A stretch of DNA of 55,607 nt from Betaproteobacteria bacterium UBA5216 (GCA_002412495.1 DHVE01000080.1:142018-197624), one strand, 5' to 3'. Positions 44,091-53,666 are shown, numbered from the stretch's first letter. The notes: generated from the letters alone by a model not told the origin. Numbers and translations: made by a program.

Positions 44091-45030
44091 ACGCCTTGGG
44101 CGCATTCTCCAGCCCAACGGCAATACTCTCGCGGTACTTGAGTTTGCCGTCATGCACGAGTGCTCCGAGTTCCTTCAGCGCGGGCGGCCACAAGTCGAGG
44201 TGATCGGAGCAGATAAAGCCGCGCAGCGCGATACGGTTCACCAGAAAACTGCGCATATTGCGCAGGGCCAGCGCGCCGGGGTCGTTGTATCCGGCAATCT
44301 GGCCGCATAGCGCGATGCGCGAGAAATTATTCATGTGCAGCAGCAGCGCATCCAGCGTGGGGCCGCCGACGTTATCGAAATAAACATCGACGCCCTTGGG
44401 GCATGCAGCGGCCAGCGCCGCGTCCAGAGCGCCGGCCTTGTAATCGATGCAGGCATCGAAACCGAGTTCATTGACCACGTAATCGCATTTGGCTTTGCCG
44501 CCGGCGATGCCCACCGCGCGGCAGTCCTTCAATTTCGCCAACTGACCCACGGCGCTGCCGACCGCGCCGCTGGCGGCGGACACCACCACGGTTTCACCCG
44601 CCTTGGGTTTGCCATGTTCGTTCAGGCCGATCCATGCCGTGACGCCCGGCATGCCGACCACGCCCAGATACGCCGACAGCGGCACGTAGTTTGGATCGAG
44701 CCTGCGCACGCCGCCGCCGTTGGAGACACCGTATTGCTGCCAGCCGCTGCGCGTTTCGACAAAATCCCCCGGCTTGAATTTTTCGTGATTCGATTCGATC
44801 ACCTCGCCCACCGCCGCGCCCACCATCACGGCGCCGACTTCGGCCTTGGCGGCGTAGGACTTTTCGTTGTCCATGCGGCCACGCATGTAGGGGTCGAGCG
44901 AGAGGTAATGATTGCGCACGACAAATTCGTTGGCGCCAGCCTTTGGGATGTCGGATTCGACGATGCGGAAGTGGCTTTCTTCGACGGCGCCCGTGGGGCG
45001 AGATGCGAGGAGAACTTGTTTGTTTTTCAT
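44032..45030 (-). CDS. NADP-dependent MDR-family oxidoreductase
   Basis: The start at 45030 gives 332 residues beginning MKNKQVLLASRPTGAV, as in zinc-independent medium-chain reductases related to prostaglandin/leukotriene reductases and the curcumin reductase CurA. The Rossmann motif is VVSAASGAVGSAVGQLAK, preceded by MPGVTAWIGL. They reduce the double bond of enones with NADPH. A start ten codons earlier is possible; neither has a clear ribosome site. The 3' end overlaps the extended Bug 4 frame. Confidence 0.88.
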   Translation of the reverse strand: MKNKQVLLASRPTGAVEESHFRIVESDIPKAGANEFVVRNHYLSLDPYMRGRMDNEKSYAAKAEVGAVMVGAAVGEVIESNHEKFKPGDFVETRSGWQQYGVSNGGGVRRLDPNYVPLSAYLGVVGMPGVTAWIGLNEHGKPKAGETVVVSAASGAVGSAVGQLAKLKDCRAVGIAGGKAKCDYVVNELGFDACIDYKAGALDAALAAACPKGVDVYFDNVGGPTLDALLLHMNNFSRIALCGQIAGYNDPGALALRNMRSFLVNRIALRGFICSDHLDLWPPALKELGALVHDGKLKYRESIAVGLENAPKAFIGLLRGENFGKQLVKLIW

Positions 45031-45124
45031 GGGGATTGATCCGGTTGCGTTGCTAAGCATTGTAGCGCGCGCGGCCTAACCGCCGTCATTCTGGCGCGGC
45101 ACCCGTCGGTGGGTAGTTCGCGCC

Positions 45125-48100
45125 TTACTTCACCTCGAACTCCCCGACCTGCACCACCTCGCTGCGCCCTTTCAGCCGCATCGTCACGGTTTGTTCCTGA
45201 GCATCGCGTGTGCCGAAGCGCGTGGTGAGTTTCAGTTGCAGCGTGGTGGCCCCCGCGACGATTTGCTGGTTGTGGCCGTAGAAGTTGGCTTCGACCTTGT
45301 ACTTGCCGGGTTTTGCGTTTTTCAACGAAAACGTCTCCGGACCGTAGCCGCCGGTGTAATCCTGCGACATGCGTCCGCCCTGATAGCTGATGCGATTGCC
45401 GTAGTAGGCCTTTTCGCCGTTGGGGTCGGTCACCCACAGATCTATGTCGGTGTTGTCGGCGTCCCACGACAGCGCCACGCGCAAATCGACCGGCAGATTG
45501 CGCAGCAGGCGCGTGTCCATGCGGCTCACGTCCACGGGCGTGTCGGCGATCGCAGTAAGGGCGTTCATTTCATCTAGCGCGGTGAGTTCTATCTCGGGAA
45601 AGCGCCCGTGCCACGGCCGGATCACGACTTCGTAAAGCTGATCGACAGCCTTTTGCCATTGTTTGTCGGCGGCATACGCCAAACCCAGATCACGATACGA
45701 CTGCGGTTCGTTGGGCGCGAGTTCGAGCACGCGCGCGAGGATCGGTATCGCCAGTTTGGCCTGGCCCGCCTGCATCAGGCGATAACCGAGGATGCGCAGG
45801 ATGTGGCGATTCTCCAGATCCATTTCCGCCAGATTGCCGAGCACGCGCACGCCCAATGCCGTCAGCCCTTTGTCGAAAAACACATCGGCGGCATCAAGAA
45901 AAAACGCCGTGCTGTTGACGTAGCCGGCGCGCTCGTCGAGATACACGCGATACAAATCGTCGGTGGAAGCCGCCTGAAAGCGCTTGAAGTACGGCGCGTC
46001 GGGCGTCCAGCGTTTGAGGTGGATGCTCATGCCGCGCGGCTCGCCAGCATCATCCTTTGCCGCTCCACCCACGATGGCGTCGGCCAACTGACTTTGTACG
46101 CGGCCCGCGAGTGCCGGGGCAGACGCGGATTTCATGGCCGGCCGAGCTACCGGTGCAGGCGCTGCAGGCGCACGATCACGCGGCGCTTCGGCCGCGGGCG
46201 TAGCGCGACGCGATTCGTCTTCCGCGCGCCCCTGCATCACCACGCCGTCGGCATGCGTGCCATTGCTGATCTTGGCCTTTGATTCGGGTTGTGGACGCGC
46301 GGTTTTGGGAAAGTCTCTTTCCCACCACGCGGTTTTTTCCTTGAGCATTTGCACCACGCGGTCGAGCTGCTGTTTGCGTTCGTCGGTGGCGCGCACGTGC
46401 TGATTGCGCCGTTGGCGGTCGTATTCGGCGCGGAGTTCGGCGGGGGGCGCGATGTCATGGCGCACGTAATCTTCGACCCGGTCGAGCACAATCAACGAAG
46501 TCTCGCGCGAGGTCAGCCCGAATTCCAAACCGAGGCGGCGGATCTCCGCCCGGTGCAAGCGGTATTCGCCGTCGCGTTCCGCAATCCGCAGTTGCGCCCA
46601 CGCCGCGGCGGCAAGGCTGTCGGCGTTTTGCGCGGCGCGCACCGGTATGGCAATGGTTTCCGCACCCGCCCGCGAACCGGGGTACGACACGGAGACCTGT
46701 AGTGTGGCACTGTCACTTTGCAACAGCCCCGCCACCAGCCAGCGCCCGTTGTTGGCCGCCCGCGAAAGCGCGGTCAATTGCGCAACGCCATTGCCGCCAA
46801 GCGCGATGATGCGTGCTTCGCGATACAGCAGGCGGCGCGCGGCTTCGGTCGCGGTTTGCGAAGCCAGATCGATAAAGGCGCCGGCGTGCGCTTCGGCGAT
46901 CTGGCGCAGCCGCGCCGGATCGGCACGCGTGGCGGCGCTGATGGTGTACAGCGGCACGTTCAGTTTCGCAAACGGCCGCTCACCGAAATTATCAAGGCCG
47001 TCGCTGAACAACAGGTATTCGCCAACTTTTGCTTCGGGTACAAACGCGCCGAGTTGCGTCGCGCCGTCGTAAGCGGTGGTTTCCAGCGCGCGGCGCAAGG
47101 CGCTCCAGTCGCCGTTGCGGATGCGGAAGCGCTCCGCGGGCTCGGCGGCCTCGCGCACACGGGTGAGAACAACTTCGCCGCCACCAGGGCTGCCGTTGCT
47201 ACCGTTTCCCATGCGCTTGAAATAGGTATCCAGCAGCGCGAATTCACGCGCGTGATCGCGTGCGGCGCCCGAGCCCGAAGCATCCCAGATAATGCCCACG
47301 ACGGCGGGCACCGGGCGCAACAGCGTGTCGTTCAGGCGCGCGGGCACTTCCGCCACAAAATAGTTTTTGTCGCCCCAGCGTTGCGTATGCACTTCGGGAC
47401 GCACCGACACCGGCACCTGCACCTCCAGCACGCCGCGCGCGGCAAAATCCTTTTGCAGGATTTCCGCCTGGTAATCCACACCACGGGTTTTGAATTCGAG
47501 GCTACGCGGCATCATGCCCGACAGCACCGGCGCCTGTTCCGGCGCACGTACCAGCACGCGCAGCGAGAAACTCGCAAGATCACGCGCGTAGTCGAGCGGC
47601 AGGCGATAGCGGCGGGTTTGATTCGCGCCCGCGCCGGTCACCGGCAGGGTTTCGGTGTAACGAATCTTCACGCGGCGCGTGCCTTGCGCGGGCAATGGAT
47701 ACACACGCAATTTGTAGTTGTTGCCGGCGGTGGTCTGCAGCAGCGCCGGATCGATACGCTGCCGGATCACGTCTTCAAATACCTGCTGGCCCTTGGCTTT
47801 CTCGACCGGCACCGCCTCGCGCAAATTGCCGTCGATATCAAGCGCGAATCCGCTCACTTGCTGGCCATCGAGCAGCGGAAACTGCAATTCACCTTCAAGC
47901 ACGCGCCGGTTGGGGTTGAAGAAGGTCATCTCCACCGAGGTCAACGCGCGGCCGCCGCTGATTTCGGTTTCGATGCGGATGGCCTGTAACACCACCGCCG
48001 TTTCCGCGCCCTGTGCCACCGTCAATCGCGGCGGCGTAATCACGGGACGCACGTCTTGTGCCACGGCGCCATGCACCAGATTGAAGGCGCAACCGGCGAC

Positions 48101-48142
48101 CGCCATGGTGCGCATGTTTAACAGGAATTTTCTGCGATTCAT
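45125..48142 (-). CDS. VIT/VWA-domain protein with TPR-like and DUF2135 domains
   Basis: This 1005-residue exported protein begins with NRRKFLLNM and a hydrophobic core, which looks like a twin-arginine signal. A VIT domain follows (about 50-170; VLEGELQFPLLDGQQVSGFALD is its core), then a VWA-like domain (about 278-430). Its metal site reads D287-A-S289-G-S291 with a later FSDGLD. A charged Pro/Ala-rich linker (about 600-700), a helical TPR-like section (about 760-870) and a C-terminal DUF2135 beta domain (about 905-1000) complete it. VIT/VWA pairs usually mediate protein-protein or metal-dependent adhesion. The role is unknown. It is divergent from the NHL-type lipoprotein gene. Confidence 0.85.
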   Translation of the reverse strand: MNRRKFLLNMRTMAVAGCAFNLVHGAVAQDVRPVITPPRLTVAQGAETAVVLQAIRIETEISGGRALTSVEMTFFNPNRRVLEGELQFPLLDGQQVSGFALDIDGNLREAVPVEKAKGQQVFEDVIRQRIDPALLQTTAGNNYKLRVYPLPAQGTRRVKIRYTETLPVTGAGANQTRRYRLPLDYARDLASFSLRVLVRAPEQAPVLSGMMPRSLEFKTRGVDYQAEILQKDFAARGVLEVQVPVSVRPEVHTQRWGDKNYFVAEVPARLNDTLLRPVPAVVGIIWDASGSGAARDHAREFALLDTYFKRMGNGSNGSPGGGEVVLTRVREAAEPAERFRIRNGDWSALRRALETTAYDGATQLGAFVPEAKVGEYLLFSDGLDNFGERPFAKLNVPLYTISAATRADPARLRQIAEAHAGAFIDLASQTATEAARRLLYREARIIALGGNGVAQLTALSRAANNGRWLVAGLLQSDSATLQVSVSYPGSRAGAETIAIPVRAAQNADSLAAAAWAQLRIAERDGEYRLHRAEIRRLGLEFGLTSRETSLIVLDRVEDYVRHDIAPPAELRAEYDRQRRNQHVRATDERKQQLDRVVQMLKEKTAWWERDFPKTARPQPESKAKISNGTHADGVVMQGRAEDESRRATPAAEAPRDRAPAAPAPVARPAMKSASAPALAGRVQSQLADAIVGGAAKDDAGEPRGMSIHLKRWTPDAPYFKRFQAASTDDLYRVYLDERAGYVNSTAFFLDAADVFFDKGLTALGVRVLGNLAEMDLENRHILRILGYRLMQAGQAKLAIPILARVLELAPNEPQSYRDLGLAYAADKQWQKAVDQLYEVVIRPWHGRFPEIELTALDEMNALTAIADTPVDVSRMDTRLLRNLPVDLRVALSWDADNTDIDLWVTDPNGEKAYYGNRISYQGGRMSQDYTGGYGPETFSLKNAKPGKYKVEANFYGHNQQIVAGATTLQLKLTTRFGTRDAQEQTVTMRLKGRSEVVQVGEFEVK

Positions 48143-48166
48143 TTTTCTCTCCGCGTTGCGGCGTGG

Positions 48167-48255
48167 TTGTAAACAATCTGTCTCCGCTTAAACGGAACGC
48201 GGTGGCAGTTGGGGTTAATCCAGTAGCGCGGCTTGATGTAACCAATTGTTTACAA
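48167..48255. promoter_or_regulatory. Paired TTGT-N2/3-ACAA inverted repeats in a divergent intergenic region
   Basis: TTGTAAACAAT (48167-48177) and its exact complement ATTGTTTACAA (48245-48255) lie 67 bases apart in the spacer between the divergent VIT/VWA and propeller genes. Each is itself nearly palindromic. They could be two binding sites for one regulator controlling both genes. Confidence 0.4.
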
Positions 48256-48340
48256 ACACTATTTATTTGTTGTGCGGAAGGCCCGTGCCGCCTACCATGA
48301 TCGGAAAAGGGAGTCGGCACATTTCACAGGGAGCCATAAA

Positions 48341-49453
48341 ATGAAAAGAAAGTTTTGGGCAAGCACGGTCGCGATTCTTGCGGTGGCGGGCGCGGTGACG
48401 TTCATCGGGTGCGCGCAACAACCGGCGCAAACCAGCAGCGGCGCGATACCGCGCTATCAGGTCGATCCGCTCTGGATGAAGCCGATGCCCGATAACTGGA
48501 TTTTCGGCCAGGTGTCGAGTGTGGCGGTGGATGATCGGGATCATGTCTTTGTGCTGCACCGTCCGCGCACGCTGCATGCCGACGAAAAGGGCCGCAACCG
48601 AAACCCGCCTACCAATCGCTGCTGCCAGTCTGCGCCGCCGGTGATCGAATACGACGCCAACGGCAATACCGTACGTGGCTGGGGCGGGCCGGGCCAGGGG
48701 TATGACTGGCCTGCGCAGGAGCACGGCATACATGTCGACAGCCAGGGGTTTGTGTGGATTTCGGGAAACGAAACCACGGATCATCATTTGCTCAAGTTCA
48801 CGCGCGAGGGCAAGTTCATCCTGCAAATTGGCAAGCCCGGCAAATCCGAGGGCAGCAACAGCCGCACGCAGCTCGGCCAGCCCGCCGCGATTGAATCCGA
48901 TGCGGCGGCCAATGAAATTTACGTCGGTGACGGCTACGGCAACAAGCGCGTGATCGTGTTCGACGCCACCACCGGCGCCTACAAACGCCACTGGGGCGCC
49001 TATGGCGCGGTGCCGGACGATGCGAAGCAGCCGCCCTACAAGCCGGGCGCGGCGCCGTCCAAACAGTTCGGCAATCCGCATTGCGTGCGCCGCGCGCGGG
49101 ATGGACAGGTCTATGTGTGCGACCGCCCGAACAATCGCATCCAGGTATTTGAAAGCAACGGTAAATTCCTGCGTGAATTTTTTATCGAAGCGCAAACGCT
49201 CAGCGGCCCGCTGGCCGATATCGCGATTTCGCGCGATCCGCAACAGCGTTATCTCTACGTGGCCGACGGCTCGAATTCAGAGGTGTACATCCTGGCGCGC
49301 GAAGACGGCAGAAAGCTCGGTGCATTCGGCCGGCCCGGCAGACAGCCGGGCGAATTCCGCAACATTCACAATATCGCCATCGACTCCAAAGGTAATCTGT
49401 ACACGGCGGAAGCCGGGTTCGGGCGGCGCGTGCAGCGGTTCATGCCGCAGTAA
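48341..49453 (+). CDS. NHL-type beta-propeller lipoprotein
   Basis: The ATG at 48341 has an AGGGAG ribosome site and gives 370 residues with a lipoprotein-like signal (VTFIGC, C24). The rest is a six-bladed NHL-like propeller with blades such as DDRDHVFVLHRP, GIHVDSQGFVWISGNE, VYVCDRPNNRIQVF and IHNIAIDSKGNLYTAEAGFGRRVQRF. Such propellers bind ligands or act as lactonase/lyase-like enzymes; no catalytic set is clear. It is divergent from the VIT/VWA gene and convergent with the dioxygenase gene. Confidence 0.85.
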   Translation: MKRKFWASTVAILAVAGAVTFIGCAQQPAQTSSGAIPRYQVDPLWMKPMPDNWIFGQVSSVAVDDRDHVFVLHRPRTLHADEKGRNRNPPTNRCCQSAPPVIEYDANGNTVRGWGGPGQGYDWPAQEHGIHVDSQGFVWISGNETTDHHLLKFTREGKFILQIGKPGKSEGSNSRTQLGQPAAIESDAAANEIYVGDGYGNKRVIVFDATTGAYKRHWGAYGAVPDDAKQPPYKPGAAPSKQFGNPHCVRRARDGQVYVCDRPNNRIQVFESNGKFLREFFIEAQTLSGPLADIAISRDPQQRYLYVADGSNSEVYILAREDGRKLGAFGRPGRQPGEFRNIHNIAIDSKGNLYTAEAGFGRRVQRFMPQ

Positions 49454-49465
49454 CCGCGCCGCGCT

Positions 49466-50338
49466 TCAGTGCATGAACGACGCGGCGTTGGCGGGTATAT
49501 CCTTTTCCACCAACGCCAGTTGTTCATAAAACGAATCCAGGTACGCCTTGAATGACGTTTCGTGACGCTGCGTTTCAGCCACGCCAAAATCCACCCGCGG
49601 GCGCGGCTGCAAATCAAAGTGGCTGTAGGTGTCATCTCCGCGCACCAGACACGCGGGCATGCGCTGCGTGCCCACATGGCGCACGCGCGTGGGAATAAAA
49701 CTTAACGCAATGCCGATACGGCGTTCAACGCTTTGATTCGGTCCCGATTGATGCACGGTGCAGGTGTGATGCAGTGAAAACTGGCCGGGTGCAAGCACGC
49801 CGAATTCGGTTTGCGAACGGTCGAACCACTCGACAATAATCTGCCCGGCGGTATTGACGCTGTTTTTCACCATTTTGCTGCGTTGCCGTAGCTGCCCGCG
49901 AATGTGGCTGCCCACGGCAAACTCCATCGGCCCGGCTTGCCTGGGCACATTGCTCAGCGCCACCCAAGCGGTGACATGCTCATAAGGCCGCAATCCGAAG
50001 TAGGTGGAATCCTGATGCCAGGCCGCGATGGTTTCGCTGTGCGGCTCCTTGATAAAAAAACGGCTGGTGTAGAGCAATATGTCCGGACCGATCAAATCCT
50101 CGACGGCATCCAGAATTTTCGGGTGGTGTATCAGTTCGTCCATCCAGCCACACAAAAAGTGCAGGTTGCCGCGATATTTGCGGTCGATATCCATCAGCGA
50201 ACCGCCCAGCCGCGCCTCGGTCTCGCGCAATGCTTCGCGGTAACGCGCGACTTCATCCGGCGTGAGCGCATCCAGCGGCGACAAAAATCCATTGGCGCGA
50301 TATCCGGCCTGCTGCTCGGGTGTCAGTATTTTTGGCAT
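49466..50338 (-). CDS. Phytanoyl-CoA dioxygenase (PhyH)-family protein
   Basis: The start at 50338 gives 290 residues. The Fe(II)/2-oxoglutarate enzyme facial triad is H108-Q-D110 in AWHQDSTYFGL and H196 in VHQSGPN, with R206/R207 likely binding 2-oxoglutarate. All key residues are present, so it should be an active hydroxylase. PhyH enzymes hydroxylate many small molecules and the substrate is unknown. A start seven codons earlier is possible. It lies 12 bases from the end of the convergent propeller gene. Confidence 0.87.
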   Translation of the reverse strand: MPKILTPEQQAGYRANGFLSPLDALTPDEVARYREALRETEARLGGSLMDIDRKYRGNLHFLCGWMDELIHHPKILDAVEDLIGPDILLYTSRFFIKEPHSETIAAWHQDSTYFGLRPYEHVTAWVALSNVPRQAGPMEFAVGSHIRGQLRQRSKMVKNSVNTAGQIIVEWFDRSQTEFGVLAPGQFSLHHTCTVHQSGPNQSVERRIGIALSFIPTRVRHVGTQRMPACLVRGDDTYSHFDLQPRPRVDFGVAETQRHETSFKAYLDSFYEQLALVEKDIPANAASFMH

Positions 50339-50374
50339 GACTGCGACAGAACGAACCACATAACCATTTGTTTT

Positions 50375-51136
50375 TTAACGGTTTTGTAAATCCCGCACGA
50401 TATGCTGCTGACGGCGGCTAACGGCGATACGCTCGTCGCAGCCGTTGAGCAACACATCCCAGTGCCCCTCGCCATCCGCGCCGCGTTCAAAACCGCGTAT
50501 CGCGGCGCGTGCCACCAGGCAACTGCGATGCGCGCGCACGAAGCGCTCGCCAAATTCTTCTTCCAGCCGTGTGAGCGATTCTTCCACCAGATATTCGCGC
50601 AGCCGCGTGCGCACCGTGACGTACTTCAACTCGGCCTTCAGGTAAAGAATATCAGCCACCGGGATCAAGTGCACCTTGCCACGTTCGCTCGCCGACAGCG
50701 CGGCGCGCGGCGTACGGCGCATGCCGGCCAGCGCGGCGGCAGACACATTGGGCGCGATCACCGTGCGCGCCTTGGTCAAGGCTTCGAGCAGGCGGGCGGC
50801 GCGAATGGGTTTTAACAGATAGTCGATGGCGTGCACTTCAAAAGCCTTCACCGCGTAGGCATCATAGGCGGTGGTAAAAATAATGGCCGGCGGATGCTCC
50901 AGTTTGCGCAGGTGCTGCGCGGTTTCGATGCCATCCATGCCCGGCATGCGTATGTCAAGCAGTGCCACGTCGGCGTGCGCTTGCGCCGCGATTTCCAGCG
51001 CCTGCGGCCCGCTGGCTGCTTCGCCGGCGACTTCCAGCGGCAGCGTGGCGGCGCAATCCGCCAGCAGATCGCGCAACCGGCTGCGCGCCGGCGCTTCGTC
51101 GTCCACGATCACGACGCGCAGCGGCGGCGAATTCAC
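50375..51136 (-). CDS. LytTR-family response regulator (AlgR-like)
   Basis: This 253-residue protein has a receiver domain (VVIVDDEAPARSRLRDLL, phospho-acceptor D61 in ALLDIRMPGMDG) and a C-terminal LytTR DNA-binding domain (about 148-250; VHLIPVADILYLKAELKYVTV, then RFVRAHRSCLVA). Its GTG start overlaps the stop of the sensor kinase gene as GTGA, so the two are coupled. In Pseudomonas the AlgR homologue controls alginate and twitching; the target here is unknown. Confidence 0.92.
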   Translation of the reverse strand: MNSPPLRVVIVDDEAPARSRLRDLLADCAATLPLEVAGEAASGPQALEIAAQAHADVALLDIRMPGMDGIETAQHLRKLEHPPAIIFTTAYDAYAVKAFEVHAIDYLLKPIRAARLLEALTKARTVIAPNVSAAALAGMRRTPRAALSASERGKVHLIPVADILYLKAELKYVTVRTRLREYLVEESLTRLEEEFGERFVRAHRSCLVARAAIRGFERGADGEGHWDVLLNGCDERIAVSRRQQHIVRDLQNR

Positions 51137-52203
51137 GGCTTCTCCTTGCGATACGGCATGACAATATGCACCTGATATTCGTTGCCGGTGGCGCGCGAGG
51201 TCAGCGACGCCTCGGCATCGAAGTGCAATTGCAGCCGCTCGCGAATATTGCCCAGCGCCATTTTATTGCCGTCGTGATGATCGTTCGCGCTCGAATACGG
51301 GTTGCGCAGCACCGCGTGTACTTCGTCGCGGCTGGCGTAAATGTTGATGCTCACCACGCCCGGCTCGGTGCGCGGCTCGATGCCGTGATACACCGCGTTT
51401 TCCAGCAGCGGTTGCAACACCAGCGGCGGTATCATGGCGTCCGCCGGCATCTTGTCGATGTGCCACTCGACTTGTATGCGCTCGCCGAGACGCAATTGCT
51501 CGATGCCCAGATACTGCCTGCACAATTCGACTTCGCGCGCGAGCGGCGTGAGCTCGCGGTTATCGGCCATTAGCACGCGAAACAATTCCGCCATGTCCTC
51601 CAGCGCCGATTCGGCGCGCCGCGGTTCCTGCCGGATCAGCGACAGCACCGCATTGATGCTGTTAAACAGAAAATGCGGCCGGATGCGCGCCTGCAGCGCC
51701 TGCAAACGCGCCTCGGCGATGGCCGGCGACAAGGCGCGCACCCGCAGATCGAAGTAACACAGCAACATGCCCGTCACCAAGCCCACCAGCAGCCAGTAGC
51801 GCTCGATCGATGTCATGTTAAGCGGCAAATAGCGCTGCGCGGCGCCGTGCAGCAGCGTGGTCAACGCCAGTGTCAGCGCCATGACGGCCAGCGCGCCCCC
51901 CATATAAGGCAGGCGCGCCAGCAACCCGTTCAACAAATAAAGCAGCACCAGCGTGAGTATCAGCAACGGCTCCACCATTGCCGCCAGCTCCATGATCTGT
52001 TCACCCAGCGCCGCCAATGATGAAACCTTCACGACCGCAGCCACCAGCGCCACCGCGTTAACAATCAACAGTATGCGCAGCAAGATGCCGAGATTGCGAA
52101 AGTCCGGCAACGCGCTGCCGTAACCATTTTCTTTTCGCACGGCGCGCGCGCGCTGATCTTCATTCCCGTGCGCGGAGACGTTTTGATTTATACTGCGGGC
52201 CAT
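51133..52203 (-). CDS. Sensor histidine kinase, LytS/AlgZ type
   Basis: The ATG at 52203 gives 356 residues, with four hydrophobic segments (about 38-150) and then a His_kinase domain whose phosphorylated histidine is H177 in IRPHFLFNSIN, and N-box PPLVLQPLLENAVYHGIEP. It is the partner of the LytTR regulator by overlap and family. The longer frame upstream is antisense to argH and not coding; an ATG at 52215 is an alternative. The start is 24 bases from the divergent argH start, the usual betaproteobacterial layout. Confidence 0.9.
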   Translation of the reverse strand: MARSINQNVSAHGNEDQRARAVRKENGYGSALPDFRNLGILLRILLIVNAVALVAAVVKVSSLAALGEQIMELAAMVEPLLILTLVLLYLLNGLLARLPYMGGALAVMALTLALTTLLHGAAQRYLPLNMTSIERYWLLVGLVTGMLLCYFDLRVRALSPAIAEARLQALQARIRPHFLFNSINAVLSLIRQEPRRAESALEDMAELFRVLMADNRELTPLAREVELCRQYLGIEQLRLGERIQVEWHIDKMPADAMIPPLVLQPLLENAVYHGIEPRTEPGVVSINIYASRDEVHAVLRNPYSSANDHHDGNKMALGNIRERLQLHFDAEASLTSRATGNEYQVHIVMPYRKEKP

Positions 52204-52227
52204 AAATGGAATCATACTATTTGCATC

Positions 52228-53631
52228 ATGTCCGCGCAGAATAAAACCCCCGCCACCGAAGTCAAACCCTGGTCCGGCCGCTTTTCCGAGCCGGTATCCG
52301 ATCTGGTGAAACGTTTTACCGCGTCGGTCGGATTCGACTATCGGCTGGCGGAATTCGACATCGAGGGCTCGGTCGCCCATGCGCGCATGCTGAGCGCCAC
52401 CGGCATTATCGGCACGGAGGATCTCGCATCGATAGAGCGCGGGCTGTCGCAGATTCTCAGTGAAATTCGCGGCGGCACGTTTAACTGGTCGCTCGACCTC
52501 GAAGACGTGCATCTGAATATCGAGCGGCGATTGACCGATCTGGTGGGCGACGCTGGCAAGCGGCTGCACACCGCGCGCTCACGCAATGATCAGGTGGCCA
52601 CGGACATTCGCCTCTACGTGCGCGCGGCCATCGACCACATCGCCGGGCAGATACGCGCGCTGCAAACCGCGCTGCTGGATCTGGCGGACAAACACACCGA
52701 CACGGTGATGCCCGGCTTTACCCATCTGCAAGTGGCACAGCCGGTGTCGTTTGCGCACCACCTCATGGCGTATTACGAAATGCTGTCGCGCGACGCACAA
52801 CGATTCGCGGATTGCCGCAAGCGCGTGAACCGGCTGCCGCTGGGCGCCGCGGCGCTGGCGGGCACTTCGTATCCGATCGACCGGCAAATGGTGGCGAAGG
52901 CGCTGGAATTCGCCGGCGTGTGCGACAACTCGCTCGATGCCGTATCGGATCGTGACTTCGCGATTGAATTCTGCGCCAATGCCGCGCTGCTGATGACGCA
53001 CCTGTCGCGCCTGAGCGAGGAACTCATCCTCTGGATGAGCCCGCGTTTCGGGTTTATCGATATCGCGGATCGGTTCTGCACCGGCTCGTCGATCATGCCG
53101 CAGAAAAAAAATCCCGACGTGGCGGAACTGGTACGCGGCAAAACCGGCCGCGTGAATGGGCACCTCGTCGCGTTGTTGACGCTGATGAAGGGTCAGCCGC
53201 TCGCTTATAACAAAGACAACCAGGAAGACAAGGAGCCGCTGTTCGACACCATCGACACGGTAAGCAACAGTCTGGCCGTGTTCACCGAAATGGTACCCGG
53301 CATCACCGTCAACAAGGACGCCATGCGAGCAGCGGCGGCGCAAGGGTTCGCCACCGCCACCGATCTGGCGGATTACCTGGTGCGCAAAGGCATGCCGTTT
53401 CGCGAAGCGCACGAGGTGGTGGCGCAGGCAGTGCGGTTTTGCGAGGCGCGCAGATGCGACCTCGCGGATTTGAACTTGCCAGAACTTCAGCAGTTCTCAC
53501 ACCTGATCGACAAGGATGTGTACGCGTCGCTGACGCTGGATGGGGCGCTGACCGCGCGCTCTCATATCGGCGGCACCGCGCCGGCGCGCGTGAAATCGGC
53601 GATTGCGAAGGCGCGCAAGGCGTTGAAGTAA
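52228..53631 (+). CDS. argH: Argininosuccinate lyase
   Basis: This 467-residue protein has the fumarase/aspartase-superfamily signature GSSIMPQKKNPD (about 286-297, with the catalytic serine), SRNDQVATDIRLY and GFTHLQVAQPVSF (H166). It splits argininosuccinate into arginine and fumarate, the last step of arginine synthesis. The start MSAQNKTPATEVKPWSGRF fits the family. No ribosome site is visible before it and the divergent kinase gene starts 24 bases away, so the message may be nearly leaderless. Confidence 0.97.
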   Translation: MSAQNKTPATEVKPWSGRFSEPVSDLVKRFTASVGFDYRLAEFDIEGSVAHARMLSATGIIGTEDLASIERGLSQILSEIRGGTFNWSLDLEDVHLNIERRLTDLVGDAGKRLHTARSRNDQVATDIRLYVRAAIDHIAGQIRALQTALLDLADKHTDTVMPGFTHLQVAQPVSFAHHLMAYYEMLSRDAQRFADCRKRVNRLPLGAAALAGTSYPIDRQMVAKALEFAGVCDNSLDAVSDRDFAIEFCANAALLMTHLSRLSEELILWMSPRFGFIDIADRFCTGSSIMPQKKNPDVAELVRGKTGRVNGHLVALLTLMKGQPLAYNKDNQEDKEPLFDTIDTVSNSLAVFTEMVPGITVNKDAMRAAAAQGFATATDLADYLVRKGMPFREAHEVVAQAVRFCEARRCDLADLNLPELQQFSHLIDKDVYASLTLDGALTARSHIGGTAPARVKSAIAKARKALK

Positions 53632-53666
53632 ATCACGGCAAGTTCCGCCGCGCCCCGGCTCTTGGT

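Noticed and set aside
46718..47989. A 423-codon open frame antisense to the VIT/VWA gene
   Set aside because: Arg/Gln/His-rich sequence with no motif or ribosome site; a shadow of the real gene.
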